Positions 32,155 through 41,727 of a stretch of DNA of 64,000 nucleotides are shown here, in pieces. The number at the start of each line of letters is the position of its first letter. The first letter of the stretch is position 1. The stretch covers positions 434,001-498,000 of the forward strand of contig NZ_CP011254.1 in assembly GCF_001006005.1 (NCBI RefSeq). Direction: 5' to 3'. A program made the translations under genes and the position numbers. Under the pieces are notes generated by a model. It was not told the DNA's origin. It searched no databases and saw only the letters and a program-made list of their open reading frames with translations. This DNA comes from Serratia fonticola (GTDB taxonomy: Bacteria; Pseudomonadota; Gammaproteobacteria; Enterobacterales; Enterobacteriaceae).

Positions 32155-32373
32155 ATGAAAAAGTGGGTAATGGCTATTTCCGCCCTGATGATGGTCGCCG
32201 GATTAGCAGGCTGTTCCAGCGACTATGTGATGGCCACCAAAGACGGCAATATGATCCTCACGCAGGGTAAGCCTAAAATCGATAAGGATACCGGCCTGAT
32301 CAGCTATCAGGACGAGCAAGGCAACCAGCGCCAGATTAACGGCGATCGGGTCTCGCAGGTTATCGAGCGTTAA
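32155..32373 (+). CDS. ygdR: DUF903 lipoprotein YgdR
   Basis: 72 residues. Lipoprotein signal with LAGC (about Cys 19), then [14 protein letters not shown]...[11 protein letters not shown]...INGDRV. Close to E. coli YgdR and paralogous to YgdI in this window. ATG 32155 follows AAGGTG. E. coli has ygdQ between mutH and ygdR; no such gene is here. Function unknown. Confidence 0.92.
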   Translation: MKKWVMAISALMMVAGLAGCSSDYVMATKDGNMILTQGKPKIDKDTGLISYQDEQGNQRQINGDRVSQVIER

Positions 32374-32396
32374 TCCCGGCCCCCGCATCATCCTGA

Positions 32397-32427
32397 CCCC
32401 TGACGGATTATCAATCAGGGGTTTAGC
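32397..32427 (+). terminator. ygdR terminator
   Basis: CCCCTGA/TCAGGGG, a perfect 7-bp stem with an 11-nt loop and TTT after it, 23 nt after the ygdR stop. Confidence 0.65.
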
Positions 32428-32570
32428 CCTACCCCCGGCAGTTATATTCCTCTTTCACCATCTTCTTAGCTTGGTTATAGTCAAGTAAGGCGTGTTACGC
32501 CGTTGGATCTCTGGCTTCTGTTTTACCGGGCATCACGCCCGTCAGCGCTAACATTGAAGGAAGGCCGTTA

Positions 32571-33611
32571 ATGCAATACCACCGTATTCCCCACAGTTCT
32601 TTAGAAGTGAGCGTGCTGGGACTGGGCACCATGACCTTTGGCGAACAAAACAGCGAAGCCGATGCCCACGCACAGCTGGATTATGCATTAGCCGCTGGCA
32701 TCAACCTGATTGATACCGCAGAGATGTATCCAGTGCCGCCGCGCCCGGAAACCCAGGGGCTGACAGAACAGTACATTGGCAGTTGGATCAAGGCGCGCGG
32801 CAACCGCGACAAAATCGTGCTGGCAAGCAAGGTCTCCGGGCCGATCCGGGGTAATGACGCGGGCATTCGCCCACAGCAGGCGTTGGATCGCAAGAATATC
32901 CGCGCCGCCCTGGATGCCAGCCTGAAACGGTTAAATACCGATTATCTGGATCTGTACCAGCTACACTGGCCGCAGCGCACCACCAACTGTTTCGGCAAGC
33001 TCAACTATCAGTACACCGATGAGAAAGCCACCATCCCGCTGTTGGAAACCCTGGAAGCGTTAACCGAGCAGGTCCGTGCTGGCAAAATTCGCTATATTGG
33101 CGTCTCTAACGAAACCCCATGGGGCGTGATGCGCTACCTGCAACTGGCAGAAAAACACGAACTCCCGCGTATCGTCTCGATCCAGAATCCCTACAGTCTG
33201 TTAAACCGCAGCTTTGAGATTGGTTTGGCGGAGATTAGCCAACATGAAGGCATTGAGCTGTTAGCCTATTCCAGCCTGGCCTTCGGTACGCTGTCCGGTA
33301 AATACCTCAACGGGGCCAAACCGGCCGGGGCACGCAACACCCTGTTCAGCCGCTTTACCCGCTACTCTTCAGCACAGAGCCAGGCGGCGATCGCCGAATA
33401 CGTGGCGCTGGCGAAAAAGCACGGTCTGGATCCTTCACAGATGGCATTGGCGTTCGTGCGCCAGCAGCCTTTTGTTGCCAGCACCTTGCTGGGCGCCACC
33501 ACGCTGGAGCAGTTGAAGATAAATATCGACAGTTTTGACGTGATGCTGAACGAGGAGGTGTTGCAGGCCCTGGAAGAGATCCACAGCCGCTTCACCATTC
33601 CAGCACCATAA
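32571..33611 (+). CDS. tas: Aldo/keto reductase Tas
   Basis: 346 residues, the E. coli length. NADP(H)-dependent aldo-keto reductase fold. Catalytic-type residues are in NLIDTAEMYPVPP (Asp/Tyr), ASKVSGP (Lys) and LYQLHWPQR (His). In E. coli Tas was found by complementing a tyrosine auxotroph; its natural substrate is not settled. AAGGAAGG precedes the ATG. Confidence 0.95.
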   Translation: MQYHRIPHSSLEVSVLGLGTMTFGEQNSEADAHAQLDYALAAGINLIDTAEMYPVPPRPETQGLTEQYIGSWIKARGNRDKIVLASKVSGPIRGNDAGIRPQQALDRKNIRAALDASLKRLNTDYLDLYQLHWPQRTTNCFGKLNYQYTDEKATIPLLETLEALTEQVRAGKIRYIGVSNETPWGVMRYLQLAEKHELPRIVSIQNPYSLLNRSFEIGLAEISQHEGIELLAYSSLAFGTLSGKYLNGAKPAGARNTLFSRFTRYSSAQSQAAIAEYVALAKKHGLDPSQMALAFVRQQPFVASTLLGATTLEQLKINIDSFDVMLNEEVLQALEEIHSRFTIPAP

Positions 33612-33614
33612 ATG

Positions 33615-33660
33615 CCCCCTCACCCTAACCCTCTCCCACAGGGAGAGGGGACCGATCGAG
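33615..33660. repeat. CCCTCACCC repeat, family B copy 3
   Basis: CCCCTCACCCTAACCC...CCCACAGGGAGAGGGGACCGATCGAG right after the tas stop, plus orientation. Confidence 0.8.
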
Positions 33661-33803
33661 TTCAATTTCGGTTGCAGAAATCTACCTGACCACCGCACCG
33701 AATCAGCTCTCTTTTATTGAACACGCTATCTGACTAGACACTGCACCTGCCCCTTTGCGGAGGTAGTAGAGTGATCACGTTACCTGATACGACACCATTC
33801 CAG

Positions 33804-33839
33804 CTCCCTCTCCCTGTGGGAGAGGGTTGGGGTGAGGGG
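33804..33839. repeat. CCCTCACCC repeat, family B copy 4 (inverted)
   Basis: CTCCCTCTCCCTGTGGGAGAGGGTTGGGGTGAGGGG, the reverse complement of copy 3, directly downstream of lplT. Copies 3 and 4 face each other across about 140 bp in the tas-lplT convergent gap. Confidence 0.8.
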
Positions 33840-33846
33840 ACTATTG

Positions 33847-35037
33847 TTAGGCTTTCGAGCGGAACTGAGATATCCACAGAACGGTGATGGCAAGACCGAA
33901 CACGACGCCAAAACCGATCCCGACGCCGATCACCGGCACGCCTAATTTGACCACCAAAGAATAGAGGCCAAGCATCAGCAGCATGGCGGTGTTTTCACCC
34001 AGGTTCTGTACCGCAATGGCGTTCCCCGCCCCAACTGAGCGTTTGCCCCGCTCTTGCAACAGCGCATTCAGCGGCACCACAAAGAAGCCACCCAGCACAC
34101 CAATCACCAGCAGTACGCCATAAGCATTCAGCATGCTGGTTTGCACGGCAAAGAAGGCCACGGCGATGCCGATCAGGATCCCGGCAGGCATACAGCGCTT
34201 AACCGTTTCCAGCGTCACAAAGCGGGCTGCCGCCCCGGCCCCGACCACGATACCTATTGCCACCATCGCGTTGAGCATGGTTGGCGTGGCGTTATCGCTA
34301 ATGCCCAGCGCTACCGGTACCCACAGCACCAGCAGGAAGCGCAGGGTAACCCCAGCGCCCCAGAACAGGCTGGTACCAATCAGTGAGAAACGGGTTTGGC
34401 CATCGCGCCACAGCACCACGCAAGCGTTGAAGAAAGTGCTCCCCATGACGCGTGGGTGCCAGGAGGCTACCTTATGGGCAACCGGCAAGCGCGGGATATA
34501 GAGGTTAGCGACGACTGCCGCGCCGTAAACCACGGCACACACCGCCAGTGCGGCCACGATATGCCAGTCTGCCAACATGCCACCGGCTACCGAACCCACC
34601 AGGATGGCGGCAATGGTGGAAGCTTCCATCAGCCCGTTGGCCTTCACCAGCTTATCGCCGCTGGTGATCTCACCCAGGATGCCGTACTTCGCCGGTGAAT
34701 AAGCCGCAGCCCCAATGCCGACCAGGGTATAGCCCAGGAACGGGTTCAGCCCAAAGCAGATCACCAGCGCACCGGCCAGCTTCAAGCCATTGGCGACCAT
34801 CATCACCCGGCCTTTGGAGAAACTGTCGGCGATTTGGCCCACAAACGGAGCCAGGATGATATAGGTAGCCACGAAGGCCATTTGCAGTATCGGTTGGCTC
34901 CAATCGGGGTACATTTGCTGTTTGATCAGCGCCAGGGTAGCAAACAGCAAGGCGTTATCGCCGAAGGCCGAGAGAAACTGGGCACAGATCACCGCGATCA
35001 TTGAACGTGACAGCAGTGGGGAATCAGTTGCATTCAT
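33847..35037 (-). CDS. lplT: Lysophospholipid transporter LplT
   Basis: 396 residues (397 in E. coli), major facilitator fold with about 12 membrane segments. It moves lyso-phosphatidylethanolamine across the inner membrane for re-acylation by Aas. Its ATG overlaps the aas stop by one base (TAATG), so the two are translationally coupled, matching their joint pathway. Confidence 0.95.
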   Translation of the reverse strand: MNATDSPLLSRSMIAVICAQFLSAFGDNALLFATLALIKQQMYPDWSQPILQMAFVATYIILAPFVGQIADSFSKGRVMMVANGLKLAGALVICFGLNPFLGYTLVGIGAAAYSPAKYGILGEITSGDKLVKANGLMEASTIAAILVGSVAGGMLADWHIVAALAVCAVVYGAAVVANLYIPRLPVAHKVASWHPRVMGSTFFNACVVLWRDGQTRFSLIGTSLFWGAGVTLRFLLVLWVPVALGISDNATPTMLNAMVAIGIVVGAGAAARFVTLETVKRCMPAGILIGIAVAFFAVQTSMLNAYGVLLVIGVLGGFFVVPLNALLQERGKRSVGAGNAIAVQNLGENTAMLLMLGLYSLVVKLGVPVIGVGIGFGVVFGLAITVLWISQFRSKA

Positions 35038-37190
35038 TATGCCTTCTCCGGCTGTTCAGCCATTTGGCGCAAAGTAACGAAATCTGGTTTGCCGCTGCCC
35101 AGTAACGGCAACGCCTTCACCAGGCGAATATCACGTGGCACCGCCAGCTCCGGGGTGCCCTGCTCACGAGCCACCCGCAGCAAGCTATCACGGGTAATGC
35201 TGGCGTCGTTGGTGAACAACACCAGCGCTTCGCCTTTGCTGCTGTCGCTTTTCACCGTGGCCGCATGCAGCCCTTCCGGTGACAGGCGCACTGCCAACTG
35301 TTCCACGCTCTCCAGCGAGATCATTTCCCCCGCCAGTTTGGCAAAGCGCTTCACACGGCCACGAATGGTGCAATAGCCCTGTTCATCGAAGCTGACAATG
35401 TCACCGGTATCGTACCAGCCAGCTTGCAGCACGCCGTTTTCGTCCTCGGCTGCCGGAGCTTCCAGTTCGCCTGGGCGCTCAACCCGCAGGTAGCCCTTCA
35501 TGATGTTCGGGCCTTTCAATTGCAGACGGCCGCCGTTATCGATGCCGGCCATCTTGATCAAACGTGCTTCCATCTGCGGCATAATGCGGCCTACGGTGCC
35601 AACTTTGGCCGCCAGGGGCACGTTGATCGACACCACCGGAGCGCACTCCGTGACGCCATAGCCTTCTAAAATGCGGATGCCGTATTTATCCTGATAAATC
35701 TGTTTGGTGCTCTCGGCCAGCTTCTCGGCCCCGGCCACCACATAGCGCAGGCGGGCAAAATCGTAAGGATGGGCGAAGCGGGCATAGTTGTTGAGGAAGG
35801 TTGCCGTACCAAACAGCACGGTGCAGTTACGGTCATAGACCAGTTCCGGCACCACGCGATAATGCAGCGGGCTAGGGTAGAGGAATACCCGGCTACCGGT
35901 CATCAACGGGGTGATCAACCCGACTGTCAGGCCGAAAGAGTGGAACAACGGCAGCGAGGACATAAAGCGATCGCGCGGGGTGAAATCCGCAATGGTTCGG
36001 ATCTGCTCCACGTTGGCCAGCAAGCTGGCATGGGAATGCACTACGCCCTTCGGATGGCCTTCCGAGCCGGAGGTAAACAGGATCAGTGCTGCATCCTCTG
36101 GCTGCTGTGGCACCATTGCCTTATGTGGCTGGAGCAGGTGACGCAGGATCCACAGCTTATCGTCCCGGGTGACGGTATCTTTCAAATCTTCCAGATAGAC
36201 CCAGTTAGCTTCCGGCACCTGCTCTGGCAGATGCGTCAATTTGCCCTTTTCCAGGAACTGGCGCGAGGTGACGATGGTTTTAATGGTGGCCGCGGTCATC
36301 GCGCTTTTCAGCCCATTCACACCGGCGGTGTAATTGAGCATGGCCGGAATACGGCCCCGCAATGAAGCGCCAAAGATGGCGGCAGCGGTAATAGTGGCAT
36401 TCGGCAACAGCAGGCCAACATGCTCTTTCGGCGCGGTAAAGCGTTCCAGGATGCGGCTGACGCCCAGCGATTTTTTGAGCAGCGTATGATAGCTGTCTTC
36501 CTTGAAGCCCACGTCTTCGATGCAGGGCTTGAAGCGGCCATAACGATGCTGCGCGGCCAACAGCGCGCCGAACAGGGTTTGCGGTTTGAGGGTATCCATG
36601 CGCGCCTGCATCATGATCTGATGCAGCCTGTCACCGGCCAACTGCCGGCGTTGACTGGCTTTTGGCGCCTCTGGCATCGGTAAAGTGGTTGGCGGCAGAA
36701 TGCTGATGGTGGTCTGTGGGAAGGCGCGGAGTTTATACACCCCGGCCATACGGCCAAACACGCTGAACTCCGGGCCATCGATACGTACCGGCACGATGGT
36801 GGCACCAGATTTGGCGGCGATAAAGGCCGCCCCGTCGTAGACCTTCATCAATGAGCCGGTCACCGTAATGCGCCCTTCCGGGAACACCACGATCGGCCTG
36901 CCCTGCTCAACCATGCGCACCAGATGCTTGATGGCCATCGGTTTGGTGGGATCCAGTGGCACGAAGTCGATATAAGGCTTCAGCCAGCGCATAAACCAAC
37001 GATCGGAAATGCTGGAGTAAACGGCAAACACCGGTTTGATCGGTAAGAACAACGCCAGCAGCGCGCCATCCATGAAAGAAACGTGATTCGGGGTGATCAG
37101 CAGTTTCTGCTGCTCAAAATGCTTGGCGTCGCCTTCGACACGAACACGAAACATCAGGCGAAACAGTGCACGTAACACGGTATATATCAT
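35037..37190 (-). CDS. aas: Bifunctional acyl-ACP synthetase / 2-acylglycerophosphoethanolamine acyltransferase
   Basis: 717 residues (719 in E. coli). The N-terminal acyltransferase domain has the HX4D motif in NHVSFMDG (about residue 36) and [10 protein letters not shown]; the C-terminal AMP-forming synthetase domain has [13 protein letters not shown] and WYDTGD. Together with LplT it repairs lysophospholipids in the inner membrane. First gene of the aas-lplT operon. Confidence 0.96.
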   Translation of the reverse strand: MIYTVLRALFRLMFRVRVEGDAKHFEQQKLLITPNHVSFMDGALLALFLPIKPVFAVYSSISDRWFMRWLKPYIDFVPLDPTKPMAIKHLVRMVEQGRPIVVFPEGRITVTGSLMKVYDGAAFIAAKSGATIVPVRIDGPEFSVFGRMAGVYKLRAFPQTTISILPPTTLPMPEAPKASQRRQLAGDRLHQIMMQARMDTLKPQTLFGALLAAQHRYGRFKPCIEDVGFKEDSYHTLLKKSLGVSRILERFTAPKEHVGLLLPNATITAAAIFGASLRGRIPAMLNYTAGVNGLKSAMTAATIKTIVTSRQFLEKGKLTHLPEQVPEANWVYLEDLKDTVTRDDKLWILRHLLQPHKAMVPQQPEDAALILFTSGSEGHPKGVVHSHASLLANVEQIRTIADFTPRDRFMSSLPLFHSFGLTVGLITPLMTGSRVFLYPSPLHYRVVPELVYDRNCTVLFGTATFLNNYARFAHPYDFARLRYVVAGAEKLAESTKQIYQDKYGIRILEGYGVTECAPVVSINVPLAAKVGTVGRIMPQMEARLIKMAGIDNGGRLQLKGPNIMKGYLRVERPGELEAPAAEDENGVLQAGWYDTGDIVSFDEQGYCTIRGRVKRFAKLAGEMISLESVEQLAVRLSPEGLHAATVKSDSSKGEALVLFTNDASITRDSLLRVAREQGTPELAVPRDIRLVKALPLLGSGKPDFVTLRQMAEQPEKA

Positions 37191-37254
37191 CCCACTCTCC
37201 CTCGGGGTTGATGGCCTTAAAAATTGTCTGAGGGAAGAATACTATACGGCAGGC

Positions 37255-37348
37255 AAAAAAAAACCTACGCATCCGCGTAGGTTGGTGCAATTGAAAATGG
37301 CTTCAACATACAGAGTATGTCGATTGCTCACCAATCAATACCTCTGGG
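37255..37348 (-). ncRNA. omrA: OmrA/OmrB-type small RNA
   Basis: About 94 nt on the minus strand. It begins CCCAGAGGTATTGATTGGTG, the conserved 5' seed of OmrA/OmrB, and ends with CACCAACCTACGCGG and the stem CCTACGC/GCGTAGG followed by nine T. A TAAATT -10 lies at the right distance upstream. In E. coli these Hfq RNAs, under OmpR-EnvZ, repress outer-membrane protein mRNAs. E. coli has two tandem copies between aas and galR; only one is seen here. Confidence 0.93.
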
Positions 37349-37493
37349 ACAGTCAATTTACCCCGCCACGCCAAACTCTCGCCAGCGGCCAATCGCAACA
37401 GTCAGGCGCAAAGTGTAACCAGCGATGTAGTTTTGCCTTTGATAGACATGGTTATTCTTGTTGCCTGCTCAATGGCCATACCATGCAATGTAA

Positions 37494-37506
37494 GGGCGCT
37501 GCGCCC
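37494..37506. repeat. Short GC palindrome upstream of galR
   Basis: GGGCGC-T-GCGCCC, 6-bp stem. It may be a decayed family A repeat. Confidence 0.35.
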
Positions 37507-37645
37507 GCTTAACCGCATGCAGCCCCCGTTAACCCGGGATCCACTTGGGGCGAAAAGGTGAATTTAAAAACCATAAATGCAACGCTCACCACAAGTTAAC
37601 GATACCAGCCCTTGCGGCGCGCGATTTTTTCCGCAAAACTGAGGA

Positions 37646-37661
37646 ATGTAAGCGATTACCC
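37646..37661. promoter_or_regulatory. GalR/GalS operator upstream of galR
   Basis: ATGTAAGCGATTACCC matches the gal operator GTGKAANCGNTTNCAC at all but two fixed positions, 16 bp before the galR ATG. This points to autorepression. Confidence 0.7.
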
Positions 37662-37677
37662 AGGAAGTGTTGCAGAT

Positions 37678-38697
37678 ATGGCCACGATTAAGGATGTTGC
37701 CAGGCTGGCGGGTGTTTCCGTCGCCACGGTGTCCCGCGTAATAAATAACTCCCCGAAAGCCAGCGAAAGTTCACGGACCGCCGTGCTGGCCGCCATGGAA
37801 GGATTGCAGTATCACCCCAACGCCAATGCCCGTGCGCTGGCACAACAATCCACCGAAACCCTGGGCCTGATTGTCTCTGACGTTTCCGATCCCTTCTTTG
37901 GTGCCATGGTAAAAGCCGTGGAGCAGGTGGCCTACGCCACGCATAATTTTCTGCTGATTGGTAACGGTTACCACAATGCCGAAAAAGAACGCCAGGCCAT
38001 TGAGCAACTGGTGCGCCATCGCTGTGCGGCCTTGGTGGTGCATGCCAAGAAGCTGACCGACGATGAGCTGACCGTCTGGATGCGCCAGATCCCAGGCATG
38101 GTGCTGATCAACCGTACGCTGCCTGGGTTTGAGCCCCGCTGCGTAGCGCTTGACGATCGCTACGGTGCCTGGCTGGCCACCCGCCATCTGATCCAACAAG
38201 GCCACCAACGGATCGCATTCATCTGCTCCAACCATCAGATTTCAGATGCTACCGATCGATTGCAGGGCTACCTGGATGCATTGGAAGAGCACGGTATTGC
38301 GGTGGATGAAAAGCTGGTTGCCTACGGCAAGCCGGATGAGATTGGCGGCGAGCAGGCCATGACCGAGTTGCTGGGCCGTGGTAAGCAGTTCACCGCCATC
38401 ACCTGCTATAACGATCCGATGGCCGCCGGGGCGCTTTCGGTGCTCAGTGATAACAGTGTGGACGTTCCAGGCCAGATTTCGCTGATTGGTTTTGACGACG
38501 TGCTGATTTCGCGCTATCTGCGCCCACGCCTGACCACTATCCGCTACCCGGTGGTGGCGATGGCGACGCAGGCTGCTGAGCTGGCATTAGCGTTGGCCAA
38601 CAACCAGCCGCTACCGGAGATCACCAATATGTTCAGCCCGACGCTGGTACGCCGCCATTCGGTCGCCAGCATCAATAACGCTTTCGAGCAAAACTAA
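37678..38697 (+). CDS. galR: Galactose operon repressor GalR
   Basis: 339 residues (343 in E. coli). LacI family: N-terminal helix-turn-helix TIKDVARLAGVSVATVSRVINNS, then a periplasmic-binding-protein-like inducer domain nearly identical to E. coli GalR in segments such as VSDVSDPFFGAMVKAVEQVAY. ATG 37678 begins MATIKDVARLAG; longer upstream frames are not supported. Its own operator lies just before the start. Confidence 0.95.
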   Translation: MATIKDVARLAGVSVATVSRVINNSPKASESSRTAVLAAMEGLQYHPNANARALAQQSTETLGLIVSDVSDPFFGAMVKAVEQVAYATHNFLLIGNGYHNAEKERQAIEQLVRHRCAALVVHAKKLTDDELTVWMRQIPGMVLINRTLPGFEPRCVALDDRYGAWLATRHLIQQGHQRIAFICSNHQISDATDRLQGYLDALEEHGIAVDEKLVAYGKPDEIGGEQAMTELLGRGKQFTAITCYNDPMAAGALSVLSDNSVDVPGQISLIGFDDVLISRYLRPRLTTIRYPVVAMATQAAELALALANNQPLPEITNMFSPTLVRRHSVASINNAFEQN

Positions 38698-39149
38698 TCT
38701 AGCAGACGGTGGTAGAGGCGCACGGGGCGATCCGGGTACTCCAGCGCCTTGCCGATGTGCTGCCAACCATGACGTTCGTAATAACCGCTAAACTCGGCAT
38801 ACAGATACAGCTCCTTGTACCCGGCCCGGCGGCTGTACTCCTGCACATATTGCTGGAGCTGCAACCCCAGCCCGCTGCCGCGCTGGCTCTCTTCAACGTA
38901 AAGCGCGGCCAACCACGGCGTTAAATCCTGGCGGCTGATCAAATCACAGCGCCACAGCCCCACGGTGCCTACCGGCTTGTCATCCAACAGGGCGATAAAG
39001 GTGATCGGCAAACCTTCATGCCGCAGGCTGCTGGCCACCACGCTGGCAAAGAATTCCCGGCTTTTTTCGCTGCCAAACGCCTGCCACTGCCAGTCGATAA
39101 CCTGTTGCTGATGTTGCGGATAGTCCGCCAGATGCACAATACGAAACAC
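38694..39149 (-). CDS. GNAT family N-acetyltransferase
   Basis: 151 residues. GNAT fold with the acetyl-CoA loop SQRGSGLGLQLQQYV (about residues 90-104) and the LYVEES strand before it; substrate unknown. The GTG at 39149 is chosen because AGGGGA lies at proper spacing; a frame reaching 39227 would add 26 residues without a ribosome site. Its 3' end overlaps galR by 4 bp, tail to tail. Small molecule or protein substrate cannot be told from sequence. Confidence 0.85.
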   Translation of the reverse strand: MFRIVHLADYPQHQQQVIDWQWQAFGSEKSREFFASVVASSLRHEGLPITFIALLDDKPVGTVGLWRCDLISRQDLTPWLAALYVEESQRGSGLGLQLQQYVQEYSRRAGYKELYLYAEFSGYYERHGWQHIGKALEYPDRPVRLYHRLLD

Positions 39150-39241
39150 GCTAATCCCCTCTGAAAAATGCCTTAATGCCAGCACCGTCAGTGTACGTGA
39201 ATCAATGCATGGGTGCCCTAACAACATAGGTTGCTGAATTT

Positions 39242-39270
39242 GTAGGGGTCGAACATGTTCGAGCCGATCT
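39242..39270. repeat. Palindrome TCGAACATGTTCGA upstream of the AscG-like gene
   Basis: GTAGGGGTCGAACATGTTCGAGCCGATC holds a perfect 14-bp palindrome (39249-39262). It resembles a decayed form of the GGGGCGAACATGTTCGCCCC palindrome seen at 45212 and 54149, but its place 70 bp before a LacI-type gene also allows an operator. Confidence 0.5.
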
Positions 39271-39330
39271 CACCCTATGCTAGACTCTGCACTATTTACC
39301 GCAGCGGACGTTGAAAGAGGGTAGCCATTG

Positions 39331-40341
39331 ATGATCACCATGTTGGATGTTTCCATGCGCGCGGGGGTGTCCAAAGCGACGGTTTCCCGCGTTTTAAATG
39401 GCACCGGCCAGGTGAAGAAGAGCACGCGTGATGCGGTGTTCAAGGCAATGGATGAACTGGGCTACCGGCCAAACTTTCTCGCCCAATCGCTGGCCAATAA
39501 AAGCTCCAACAGCATTGGGCTGGTAGTGTCCAATTTTGATGGCCCCTACTTTGGCCGTTTGCTGCGCCAGGCCGCCAAACTGGTCGAGGCCAGCGGTAAG
39601 CACCTGATCGTCACCGACGGCCACGACACGCCAGAAGATGAATTACAGGCGGTACGGCTGCTGGCGGATCGCCGCTGCGACGCGATTATCCTGTACACCC
39701 GCTTTATGAGCGAAAAAGCCCTGATGGAGTTGCTGGAAGACCTGCCGGTTCCGGTGATGGTCATTAACCGCGATCTGCCGCAGGCTCGTGAACGCTGCGT
39801 GTTCTTCGAACAGCAACAGGCCGCCTTCAACGTAGTGGATTATCTGATCCGTCAAGGACACCGTGAGATCGCCTGCATCACCGGGCCGATCGATACACCC
39901 ACCGCCCAATCCCGCTTGGCGGGTTATCGTCAGGCGTTGGAACACCACCAGGTTGCGTTCAATGATGCCTTGATCACCAACGGTGATAGCAGCGTACCTG
40001 GCGGATACTTAAGCTGTAAGGCCCTGCTGGCTAGCGGCAACTCATTCAGCGCGCTGTTTGCCAGCAACGATGATATGGCTATCGGCGCGATGAAGGCCCT
40101 GCACCAGGCTGGCAAACGCCTGCCTGAGGACGTTTCGCTGTTTGGTTTCGACGATGAGCCAAGCGCCGCCTATCTGCAACCGGCGTTGTCCACCGTCTAC
40201 CTGCCGATCGACGCGATGATCGAAGCGGCGATAGCCCAAGCCCTGCGTCTGATCAACGGCGAAGCGCTACAACCGCTAACGCCGTTTGTCGGGGAGTTAA
40301 AACTGCGCGAGTCCGTGGTACCAGGCCCCTACGCGCGTTAA
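39331..40341 (+). CDS. LacI-family regulator, AscG-like
   Basis: 336 residues. Helix-turn-helix TMLDVSMRAGVSKATVSRVLNGTG and a sugar-binding-protein-type effector domain ending with FGFDDEPSAAYLQPALSTV. The closest remembered relative is E. coli AscG (beta-glucoside repressor), but identity is moderate and no ascFB genes are adjacent. ATG 39331 has GAGG upstream; a TTG just before adds one residue. The controlled genes are not evident. Confidence 0.85.
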   Translation: MITMLDVSMRAGVSKATVSRVLNGTGQVKKSTRDAVFKAMDELGYRPNFLAQSLANKSSNSIGLVVSNFDGPYFGRLLRQAAKLVEASGKHLIVTDGHDTPEDELQAVRLLADRRCDAIILYTRFMSEKALMELLEDLPVPVMVINRDLPQARERCVFFEQQQAAFNVVDYLIRQGHREIACITGPIDTPTAQSRLAGYRQALEHHQVAFNDALITNGDSSVPGGYLSCKALLASGNSFSALFASNDDMAIGAMKALHQAGKRLPEDVSLFGFDDEPSAAYLQPALSTVYLPIDAMIEAAIAQALRLINGEALQPLTPFVGELKLRESVVPGPYAR

Positions 40342-40348
40342 TTTCAAC

Positions 40349-41605
40349 TTAAAGCAGCTCCAGCCCGATCAATTCTTCAATCGTCTGGCGGCGACGGATC
40401 AGCCGAGGTTCACCGTTTTCAAACAGCACTTCCGGCAGCAGCGGACGGCTGTTGTAGTTGGAGGACATCGACGAGCCATAGGCCCCGGTGTCATGGAATA
40501 CCAGATAATCCCCGACCCGCACCTGCGGCAACGGACGGGTTTCAATACCGCCACCCGCTTGCTGGGTAAACACATCACCCGACTCACACAGCGGCCCGGC
40601 AATCACAGTGTCTTGCAGCGGTTGGTTATCAGTATTGCGGCCGTCGGCAGGCAGCAGGGAGATATGGTGATAGCTGCCGTACATCGCCGGACGCATCAGA
40701 TCGTTGAACCCAGCGTCCACCAGGACAAAGTGACGGCTGCCCATCTGTTTTACCGAACGCACTTCGGCCACCAGCACGCCCGCTTCGGCCATCAGGAAAC
40801 GCCCCGGCTCGATTTCCAACTTCACTGGATGGCCCAGATGTGCGGCAACTCGCTCACGTGCACGATTCCACAGGCCGTAATAGTGTTCGGTATTGATCGC
40901 CTCTTCCCCTTGCTGATAAGGGATAGAAAGGCCGCCACCGGCGGAAATCGCCGTGATGTCCTGCCCCAGGGCAATCACCTGCTGCACCATGGCATCACAC
41001 ACGCGTTCCAGATGCTGGTAATCCACCCCGGAACCGATGTGCATATGCAGCCCGATCAGTTTCAGGCCGTATTGCTGCACCTTGGCGACCGCCTGCGGCA
41101 GATCGGCGTACCAGATACCGTGCTTGCTGTTTTCACCGCCGGTATTGGTTTTCTGGCTATGGCCGTGGCCAAAACCAGGGTTGATACGTAGCCACACCGG
41201 ATGCCCGGCAGACACCTGGCCAAGCTGTTCCAACATATCAATAGAACCGGCGTTGACCGGGATTTTCAATTCGCTGACGCGCGCCAGCGTAGCGTGATCC
41301 AGCACATCGGCGGTAAATACAATATCCTCGCCACCCGGCTCAAAACCGGCTTTTAACGCGCGCTCAATCTCCCCCAGCGACACCGAATCCACCTTGACGC
41401 CCTGCTCGCGCATCAGGCGCAGAATATGAATATTCGAGCAGGCTTTCTGGGCAAAGCGGATCACGTCAAAGTGCTGCAACTGGCTGATACGCTGGCTGAT
41501 GATATCTGCATCATAGGCCCAGACTGGGCAACCAAAGCGTTGGGGCAGCGCCAGCAGATTGGCGGCGTTCAGGGCGGTAGAGGTGTCGTTCAAGGCGCGT
41601 GGCAT
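40349..41605 (-). CDS. lysA: Diaminopimelate decarboxylase
   Basis: 418 residues (420 in E. coli). Last step of lysine synthesis: meso-diaminopimelate to lysine. Alanine-racemase-type PLP barrel; the PLP lysine is in RFAQKACSN (about residue 54), with HMHIGSG and the C-terminal catalytic CESGDVF. Divergent from lysR across a 122-bp gap. Confidence 0.97.
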   Translation of the reverse strand: MPRALNDTSTALNAANLLALPQRFGCPVWAYDADIISQRISQLQHFDVIRFAQKACSNIHILRLMREQGVKVDSVSLGEIERALKAGFEPGGEDIVFTADVLDHATLARVSELKIPVNAGSIDMLEQLGQVSAGHPVWLRINPGFGHGHSQKTNTGGENSKHGIWYADLPQAVAKVQQYGLKLIGLHMHIGSGVDYQHLERVCDAMVQQVIALGQDITAISAGGGLSIPYQQGEEAINTEHYYGLWNRARERVAAHLGHPVKLEIEPGRFLMAEAGVLVAEVRSVKQMGSRHFVLVDAGFNDLMRPAMYGSYHHISLLPADGRNTDNQPLQDTVIAGPLCESGDVFTQQAGGGIETRPLPQVRVGDYLVFHDTGAYGSSMSSNYNSRPLLPEVLFENGEPRLIRRRQTIEELIGLELL

Positions 41606-41727
41606 GGTTCGGTTCCCATAATCAAATTTTCCACCATCATGCCGCAGCGGCCTCGGTGTGAAAAATATCTATTTCGCCATAGTCTATTCATTTATGATAT
41701 GGCTTTCCCTCTCCGTGGAGTGTCGCC
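41606..41727. promoter_or_regulatory. lysA-lysR divergent control region
   Basis: AT-rich gap holding ATAT...ATAT repeats (AATATCTATTTCGCC and TTCATTTATGATATGGC), the expected place for LysR binding. GTGGAG is the lysR ribosome site. Exact LysR contacts cannot be set from sequence. Confidence 0.5.

Noticed and set aside
37349-37645. A second OmrB-like RNA between omrA and galR
   Set aside because: Neither the CCCAGAGGTATTGAT seed nor a terminator with a T run is present in this stretch.
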